Both the position numbers and the translations under genes were made by a program. From Prevotellaceae bacterium UBA7017 (GTDB taxonomy: Bacteria; Bacteroidota; Bacteroidia; Bacteroidales; Bacteroidaceae): a stretch of DNA of 5,417 nucleotides. Where the stretch lies: NCBI GenBank assembly GCA_002449535.1, contig DJWZ01000129.1:1-5417 (forward strand). The letters run 5' to 3'. Below, piece after piece: positions 1 through 3,659 of the stretch. Below the pieces are notes generated by a model, which was given only the letters and a program-made list of their open reading frames with translations, was not told where the DNA came from and made no database searches. Positions within the stretch are counted from its first letter, which is position 1; the number at the start of each line of letters is the position of its first letter.

Positions 1-2112
1 GCAAACAGCACATTGGCAACTGCAATTACTACCCAAACCGCTGCTGCTGACGCTGCTACTACAGCAGAAGGCATTGCGACAGCAACTGCTGATCTGAAGA
101 CTGCTATGACAACATACGTTGGTGCTGCTGATCCTACTTCTGGTAATCGTTTTGACCTTACATTCATGCTGACAAATCCTGACTTGACAGGACTTCCTAC
201 CTGGCAGTCAGCAGCTGGCTGGGCAAGCGAGGAAGCTGACGGTAACAGTCAGGTAATGGTAAATGATAGTAAGACTGTAGGTGACAAGAGTTATTTCTAT
301 GAGTATTGGTCAAATCCTGCAAAGGCTTCTGGTAAGTTTGCACTCTATAATGCAGTTACTTTGCCAGCAGGTACTTATACCATGTCTTGTTATGCTTTTG
401 CTGAAGATCAATATACCCAATCTCCAGTTAATGGTGTTTACTTCTATGCCAATGATACACAGGGTTCTTGTGTCACTTCTACGACTCTTTCTCCTCAGTC
501 GATTTCTTTCATTAACGATGCAGAGCAGGAGGTGAAGATTGGTCTGAAGACCCTCACGGGTAACACAAGAAACTGGATGGGTATTGGCTATGTAGAACTC
601 TACAAGGAATACACAGACAATACTACGTACGAGATTAATGTTGGTTCTGTTTCAAATGCAACTGTGGCAGTTACAGTGGATGGTGAAGCAGCTACTTCTG
701 CTAAGGCTTTGAAGAATGTAACCATGACATTCACACCAGAGGATGGCTATGTTGTAAGTAGTGTAACAGCAACATACAATGATGGTGAAGTGAAGGCTAT
801 TGATGTTGCTAATCCAAGTGCAAACGTATATACCTTCCAGATGCCTGCATACGCTGTAAACGTTGCTGCTGCAGTAGTTGTTGACAAGAGTGCGTTGGCA
901 ACAGCAATCAGCAGTGCATCAAGTGCTCGTAAGGCTGCAAATGAGGGTGCTGGAGTATTCCAGATACCTGCTTCTGCTGGTAATACACTTGCTTCTGCTA
1001 TCACAACAGCTCAAGGTGTATATAACAATGCAGAGTCAACAGTTGATCAGGTAGCATCTGCTGCTTCTACTCTTAATGCAGCTGTAGAAACATACGAGGC
1101 AACTACTCTCAATGCTCCTGATGCAGAAAAGAAATATAATATTATACTTACCTATGCTGATTATGCGTATGATGGAAAAGCAATAACCTATATTGCAAAT
1201 GGTCGCAATGATATGGGTAACTATAATATCCAGTATCTTGCAGCTCCTAATGCTAATTTGGCTCAGGCATTTACATTGACACAGGTAAGTGGTAACACCT
1301 ATACACTCAGCCAGACGGATGCTGAAGGAAATACACGCTATTTGAGCACTGGTGTTCCATATAGTGGTAACGCAAGTCAAATACGTACTACAACAACTGC
1401 TGGTGATGCTTTGGTAGTAAAGATTATTGCTACAGAAACAGAAAATGTATTCAATATCTATAATACTGAGGCAAGTGAGTATATCGGTTCACAGGATGCT
1501 GGTGTCTATACAGTAAACAGCCATATTAACTTCACTATCGCTGAGGCTACTAAGGCATCTGTTGATATCAACATCGATGCTGACGTGAAGTATGCTACTC
1601 GCATATTCCCATTCGTTCCAGAATTGCCAAGCGGTGTTAAGGCTTATTCTTGCACAGCATCTAATGGCAACGAACTGTCTCTCGTAGAGGTTACTGAACC
1701 AGCTGCTAACGTTCCTTATATCCTCGAAGCTGAGAGCGGTTGCAACAAAACTCTCCAAGGCTGGGGTACTGCTGCTACAACAAGCTACACAGAAGGTTGG
1801 TTGACTGGCGTTTATGAGTCAACAACAGCAACTGCCGGTACATACGTTCTGCAGAACAATGATAACAAGGTAGCATTCTATCAGGTTGTTGATGGCGAAG
1901 AGCCAACAGTAGGTGCTTATCGTTGCTATCTGACTCCTGCTGCTAGTGCTCGTGCTGCATTCTTCTTCCCAGGCAGTATCACAGGTGTAAACAACGTTGC
2001 TGCTGCAGCTGCTGAGGCTGAAGTTAAGGACGGCAAGTACATCGAGAACGGCAAGGTCGTTATCGTGAAGAACGGTAAGAAGTTCAGCGCAACTGGTGCA
2101 CAGATGAAGTAA
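1..2112 (+). CDS. Large secreted/surface multidomain protein, C-terminal part (5' end outside window)
   Basis: The reading frame is open from base 1 and stops at TAA 2110-2112, giving 703 visible residues; the TTG at 13 is only an internal Leu codon, so the true start lies upstream. Numbering from the window edge, the visible order is: an Ala/Thr-rich helical piece (about 1-40); a beta-sandwich resembling carbohydrate-binding modules (about 50-203, with LPAGTYTMSCYAF and NWMGIGYVELY); a small InlB-B-repeat-like beta domain (about 207-294, TFTPEDGY and FQMPAYAVNV); a FIVAR-like helical hairpin (about 295-370); a ricin-type beta-trefoil-like segment (about 376-515); a further beta domain (about 520-658); a linker; and a short tail with GKYIENGKVVIVKNGKK. 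No catalytic domain is visible, though one could lie upstream. I infer an exported protein that binds or processes glycans, possibly cell-attached through its tail. Domain names are judged by eye and are less certain than the frame itself. Confidence 0.93.
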   Translation, partial: ANSTLATAITTQTAAADAATTAEGIATATADLKTAMTTYVGAADPTSGNRFDLTFMLTNPDLTGLPTWQSAAGWASEEADGNSQVMVNDSKTVGDKSYFYEYWSNPAKASGKFALYNAVTLPAGTYTMSCYAFAEDQYTQSPVNGVYFYANDTQGSCVTSTTLSPQSISFINDAEQEVKIGLKTLTGNTRNWMGIGYVELYKEYTDNTTYEINVGSVSNATVAVTVDGEAATSAKALKNVTMTFTPEDGYVVSSVTATYNDGEVKAIDVANPSANVYTFQMPAYAVNVAAAVVVDKSALATAISSASSARKAANEGAGVFQIPASAGNTLASAITTAQGVYNNAESTVDQVASAASTLNAAVETYEATTLNAPDAEKKYNIILTYADYAYDGKAITYIANGRNDMGNYNIQYLAAPNANLAQAFTLTQVSGNTYTLSQTDAEGNTRYLSTGVPYSGNASQIRTTTTAGDALVVKIIATETENVFNIYNTEASEYIGSQDAGVYTVNSHINFTIAEATKASVDINIDADVKYATRIFPFVPELPSGVKAYSCTASNGNELSLVEVTEPAANVPYILEAESGCNKTLQGWGTAATTSYTEGWLTGVYESTTATAGTYVLQNNDNKVAFYQVVDGEEPTVGAYRCYLTPAASARAAFFFPGSITGVNNVAAAAAEAEVKDGKYIENGKVVIVKNGKKFSATGAQMK

Positions 2113-2127
2113 AACGCCCCATCCCGA

Positions 2128-2147
2128 CCCTCCCCAGCCGGGGAGGG
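2128..2147. repeat. GC-rich perfect hairpin after the surface-protein gene
   Basis: CCCTCCCC (2128-2135) and GGGGAGGG (2140-2147) pair perfectly around the loop AGCC, 16 bases after the stop codon. More C-runs precede it and G-runs follow (to about 2159), so the structure may extend. No T-run follows, so it is not a standard intrinsic terminator; it could protect the mRNA 3' end or partly reduce readthrough into the small gene downstream. C-rich/G-rich intergenic palindromes of this style are, from memory, common in Bacteroidales genomes. Confidence 0.75.
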
Positions 2148-2180
2148 AGTGGGGGGAGGTGATAGTAATATAAAATAATA

Positions 2181-2185
2181 AGGAG
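2181..2185 (+). promoter_or_regulatory. Ribosome binding site of the 49-residue gene
   Basis: AGGAG lies 8 bases before the ATG at 2194 in an otherwise A/T-only context. It is a stronger Shine-Dalgarno match than is usual in Bacteroidota, where many genes have none, and it is the main evidence that this short reading frame is translated. Confidence 0.75.
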
Positions 2186-2193
2186 AAAATAAA

Positions 2194-2343
2194 ATGAAAA
2201 AATCATATTTAAAGCCAACAGCTCTTGTTGTCAAAGTTGAAAATACTTTGATGTTAAGTATGTCAGGCACACCTGCACAAAAGGAAGGCACAGTATTAGG
2301 TCGTGAGGCTCGCTTCTCTGACTGGGACGAGGAAGAAGAGTAA
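2194..2343 (+). CDS. Small acidic-tailed protein, MKKxYxxP-type, unknown function (49 aa)
   Basis: ATG 2194 to TAA 2341-2343 encodes 49 residues, with AGGAG 8 bases upstream. The product begins MKKSYLKPTALVVKVE, has a short hydrophobic/Met stretch (LMLSMSG, residues 19-25), and ends in LGREARFSDWDEEEE, so a basic start is joined to a strongly acidic, Trp-containing end. I recall many short Bacteroidales hypothetical proteins with the same plan (MKKxYxxP start, a SG-containing middle, a RE..F.DWD-like end), but their role is not known to me. There is no convincing signal peptide: the hydrophobic run is broken by Lys and Glu. It lies 81 bases after the surface-protein gene and before a strong terminator, so it may be the last gene of that transcript. 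A secreted or processed peptide is possible but is inference only; no peptidase, modification enzyme or transporter gene is seen nearby. Confidence 0.8.
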   Translation: MKKSYLKPTALVVKVENTLMLSMSGTPAQKEGTVLGREARFSDWDEEEE

Positions 2344-2344
2344 A

Positions 2345-2436
2345 GCCCCACCCCGGCTTCAATGGTCTTTACACCCCCTTCGGTTCCCCCGTTTCGCGGG
2401 GGACAGAAACCCCAGTTAGGGAGGAAGAAAAAGGGG
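2345..2436. repeat. C/G-rich intergenic segment with nested inverted repeats
   Basis: Immediately after the small gene there are C-runs (CCCCACCCCGG, 2346-2356) and a perfect hairpin TCCCCCG (2385-2391) / CGGGGGA (2397-2403) with loop TTTCG. An outer pairing is possible between CCCCTT (2375-2380) and AAGGGG (2431-2436). Its C-rich style resembles the hairpin region at 2117-2159, so the small gene sits between two C/G-rich blocks. I see no coding potential. A minus-strand frame crosses this block but is mostly the antisense of the flanking genes. Confidence 0.55.
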
Positions 2437-2445
2437 AGGATATAT

Positions 2446-2484
2446 AGCCCACACGGATTGAAAAGTCCGTGTGGGCTTTCTTTT
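2446..2484 (+). terminator. Strong intrinsic terminator
   Basis: A perfect 12-bp stem AGCCCACACGGA (2446-2457) / TCCGTGTGGGCT (2466-2477) with an 8-base loop is followed by TTTCTTTT. This is a standard Rho-independent terminator for rightward transcription and probably ends the transcript carrying the small gene and perhaps the surface-protein gene. The A-rich run on its left is interrupted by G's, so termination in the opposite direction would be weaker. Confidence 0.93.
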
Positions 2485-2536
2485 ATCTGTAATGTCAAAC
2501 TTAGTTCAAACAGTTGTGGTTGAGTGGAATGTTTAT

Positions 2537-2571
2537 ACAGCAGCTACAATATATGAAGTTATAGCTGCTGT
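2537..2571. repeat. 10-bp inverted repeat with AT-rich loop
   Basis: ACAGCAGCTA (2537-2546) and TAGCTGCTGT (2562-2571) pair perfectly around a 15-base AT-rich loop, followed by TTATTATAATATAATTA. The T content after the stem is interrupted, so it would be a weak terminator at best; it could instead be a protein-binding palindrome or a remnant of another repeat. The surrounding sequence, 2485-2605, shows no gene. Confidence 0.55.
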
Positions 2572-2605
2572 TATTATAATATAATTAGGTATTACTACCT
2601 GTAGT

Positions 2606-2643
2606 TTATCGAATGCTTACAGAATTATCGAATGCTTACAGAA
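2606..2643. repeat. Perfect 19-bp tandem duplication
   Basis: TTATCGAATGCTTACAGAA occurs twice back to back (2606-2624 and 2625-2643) with no mismatch. It sits just upstream of structured module A. Identity of the two copies suggests a recent slippage or duplication event, or paired binding sites. Confidence 0.95.
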
Positions 2644-2648
2644 ATTTC

Positions 2649-2861
2649 ACAAAAACCACGAATAACCCTTTTTGAGGTTTGTAGTTCCGTTGGAACATAG
2701 TGTCAAGTGACATGCCTTTGTCTTTAAGAGCATGCTCTTACGCCCAAGTCACATCCCTTTACACAATAACTACCGTTATTACAAACCTCAAAAAGAAAAA
2801 CCCGCCTTTGGCGGCAAAACCTCTGCTTGCGAAACTCAATATTCAATTCTCAATATTCAAC
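2649..2861 (+). repeat. Structured composite module, copy A
   Basis: Copy A of a three-copy noncoding element. Parts in order: lead-in ACAAAAACCACGAATAACC (2649-2667); closing stem P1 of 16 bp, CTTTTTGAGGTTTGTA (2668-2683) with TACAAACCTCAAAAAG (2780-2795); hairpin P2 GTTCC/GGAAC (2684-2688, 2692-2696); stem P3 from GTGT/ACAC (2700-2703, 2761-2764) and GTGACATG/CAAGTCAC with one mismatch (2707-2714, 2745-2752), capped by TAAGAG-CATG-CTCTTA (2725-2740); hairpin P4 AATAAC-TACC-GTTATT (2765-2780, its last base competing with P1). The linker GAAAAACC and hairpin P5 CCGCC-TTT-GGCGG (2802-2814) follow, then AAAACCTCTGCTTGCGA and four NNTCAAT units. The overall core is a four-way, cloverleaf-like fold. 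A 73-residue frame that starts inside it ignores this structure and is not a gene. Whether it acts as RNA or DNA is unknown. Confidence 0.85.
2834..2861. repeat. 7-base NNTCAAT array, 4 units (module A)
   Basis: Four contiguous heptamers, ACTCAAT, ATTCAAT, TCTCAAT and ATTCAAC, keep TCAA at positions 3-6 while the first two bases vary. The array ends module A. Confidence 0.85.
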
Positions 2862-2920
2862 AACATAAGTTTTTTGTGAAAGCCAAAGCAAACGTTTACA
2901 AACAAAGGACTTTATTTAAA
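2862..2920. other. AT-rich spacer between modules A and B
   Basis: The 59 bases between the end of module A's heptamers and the conserved lead-in of module B contain A/T runs and the short palindrome AAACGTTT. I see no gene, promoter matching the Bacteroidota pattern, or terminator here. Confidence 0.5.
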
Positions 2921-3089
2921 ACAAAAACCAAGAAAACCCTTTCGAAGGCTTGAAGCTCTTTCAGAGCCTTATGTGCTAAGAGATATGTCCTTGTCTTTAA
3001 GAGCAAGCTCTTCAGCCAACGCCATATCTCTTATCACATCCACTATCGTGGTTACAAGCCTTCGAAAGGAAAACCCCGCCCTTGGCGGA

Positions 3090-3155
3090 AAAACAGTGAA
3101 AGCCGAATGCAGAGTCAAAATCGCTTTTGAACTATGCTGAGGCGCATCCTGTTTT
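3090..3155. repeat. Extra long hairpin inserted in module B
   Basis: This segment, absent from copy A at the same place, is bounded by AAAACAG (3090-3096) and CTGTTTT (3149-3155), which pair perfectly. Inside, AGT-CAAAA (3113-3120) pairs with TTTTG-ACT (3125-3133, one bulged A) around TCGC, and CAG/CTG (3110-3112, 3137-3139) can extend it. It looks like a separate palindromic element nested in the module. From memory, sequences of the form GCCGAAnGCAGAG...TGCTGAGGCG recur in Bacteroidales intergenic regions; I cannot confirm that here. Confidence 0.65.
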
Positions 3156-3185
3156 GCGTAAATACGAAAAACCTCTGTTTGCGAT

Positions 3186-3234
3186 ATTCAATCTTCAATC
3201 TTCAATTTTCAATTCTCAATATTCAATGGTCAAT
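3186..3234. repeat. 7-base NNTCAAT array, 7 units (between modules B and C)
   Basis: Seven contiguous heptamers with variable first bases: AT, CT, CT, TT, TC, AT and GG, each followed by TCAAT, with exact 7-base spacing. It is the longer counterpart of the array at 2834-2861 and lies at the point where the rightward module B and the leftward module C meet. Confidence 0.92.
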
Positions 3235-3235
3235 G

Positions 3236-3418
3236 GTATAAGGTTTTTCTGCGAAGCAGGGTTTTTCCGCGACAATAGTATAACCTGACGTAGGCAGGTG
3301 CAGGAGTTCAGGGAACAAGGACTTATAAACTTGTTTATAAAGGACTTGGAACTTGAAGTGCTGCGAAAGGCTGTTAAGACTTATACTATTGGAGTGGGGT
3401 TGTTCTTGGTTTTTTTGT
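3236..3418 (-). repeat. Structured composite module, copy C (inverted)
   Basis: Read on the minus strand this has the plan of A and B. Lead-in ACAAAAAAACCAAGAACAAC (from 3418 leftward) matches copy B's closely. P1 is CAATAGTATAA (minus strand, 3391-3381) with TTATACTATTG (3283-3273), 11 bp. P3 pairs AGTTC/GAACT (3305-3309, 3349-3353) and GCAG/CTGC (3300-3303, 3361-3364), capped by a 7-bp hairpin TTATAAA/TTTATAA (3323-3329, 3334-3340) whose minus-strand loop is CAAG, as in copy B. P4 is ACCTG/CAGGT (3283-3287, 3295-3299), sharing one base with P1. The linker GGAAAAACCC (minus) and P5 CTGC-GAA-GCAG (3249-3259) follow, then AAAAACCTTATACC leading into the shared heptamers. A hairpin equivalent to P2 is not clear. 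A 73-residue minus-strand frame here is not a convincing gene: it runs through all these palindromes and into the heptamers. Confidence 0.8.
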
Positions 3419-3573
3419 CTAAAAATAATCTGCCTGACTGACACAGGATTTTTACTGGCAACCCCTTAAAAGGTGAAAAATTGCAAATGTTTTGCGTATG
3501 TTATAAATTTTATGTACCTTTTACCTTCGGTTGAAGGTACTTCGTCATGGAAATAAAAAAAAAAGACTTTTTA
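3419..3573. other. AT-rich upstream region of the GH43 gene with two small inverted repeats
   Basis: No gene is seen. GCAAA-TGT-TTTGC (3483-3495) is a short palindrome. GTACCTT (3514-3520) / AAGGTAC (3534-3540) is a perfect 7-bp inverted repeat that can nest ACC/GGT inside, ending 33 bases before the -33 box. A run of ten A (3555-3564) lies just upstream of the -33 box and could act like an UP element. Either palindrome could be a regulator site for the glycosidase gene; this is inferred from position only. Confidence 0.5.
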
Positions 3574-3605
3574 TTTGTATTTCTCATAATTTAATCGTAC
3601 CTTTG
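3574..3605 (+). promoter_or_regulatory. Bacteroidota-type promoter of the GH43 gene
   Basis: TTTG (3574-3577) and TACCTTTG (3598-3605) are separated by 20 bases, an exact match to the Bacteroidota primary-sigma pattern TTTG / TAnnTTTG. Transcription would start a few bases after 3605, giving an A-rich leader of about 50 bases before the ATG at 3660. This leader has no Shine-Dalgarno sequence, which is normal in this phylum. Confidence 0.85.
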
Positions 3606-3659
3606 CGGACAATTGCAAAAATAAAAATACACAGATTATAACTATCTATTCAAACAAAC

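Larger units (their letters stand above)
2921..3234 (+). repeat. Structured composite module, copy B (with extra hairpin insert)
   Basis: Copy B has the same plan as copy A, 270 bases further on. Lead-in ACAAAAACCAAGAAAACC (2921-2938); P1 CCTTTCGAAGGCTTG (2938-2952) with CAAGCCTTCGAAAGG (3055-3069), 15 bp and unrelated in sequence to A's P1; P2 GCTCT-TTC-AGAGC (2955-2967); P3 ATGTG/CACAT (2971-2975, 3035-3039) plus 10 bp AAGAGATATG/CATATCTCTT (2978-2987, 3023-3032), capped by AAGAG-CAAG-CTCTT (2999-3012); P4 CCAC-TATC-GTGG (3040-3051). The string TTGTCTTTAAGAGCA before the cap is identical to copy A. The linker GGAAAACC and P5 CCGCC-CTT-GGCGG (3076-3088) follow. Copy B then has about 75 extra bases before AAAACCTCTGTTTGCGA (3168-3184) and a seven-unit heptamer array. 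Stems are kept while their sequences change, which supports a selected fold. Confidence 0.87.

Noticed and set aside
13..15. TTG at 13 as the start of the first gene
   Set aside because: The same frame is open back to base 1 and the protein begins in mid-domain without a signal peptide, so this is an internal Leu codon of a gene truncated by the window edge.
1926..2498. Minus-strand 190-codon open frame over the end of the surface-protein gene, the small gene and the terminator
   Set aside because: It is antisense to two better supported genes and crosses a 12-bp terminator stem and C/G-rich palindromes; its composition (poly-Ala, poly-Pro/Gly runs) mirrors the opposite strand.
2732..2953. 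Plus-strand 73-codon frame starting within module A
   Set aside because: It starts in the loop of the P3 cap, runs through P4, P1, P5 and the heptamers and ends in module B's P1; it has no ribosome binding site, and the structure explains the sequence better.
2668..3391. tRNA genes, integron attC sites or insertion-sequence ends
   Set aside because: The cores look cloverleaf-like but are 119-132 bases with closing stems of 11-16 bp and lack the T-loop and CCA-type features of tRNA. I see no attC core-site pair (GTTRRRY/RYYYAAC) at the ends, and no transposase or target-site duplication that I could define.
2649..3418. CRISPR array
   Set aside because: There are only three units, one is inverted, and what is kept is stem pairing, not a fixed direct repeat with equal spacers; the heptamers are contiguous with no spacers.
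3223..3444. Minus-strand 73-codon frame over module C
   Set aside because: It covers the palindromes of module C and part of the heptamer array, with no recognisable protein features or ribosome binding site.
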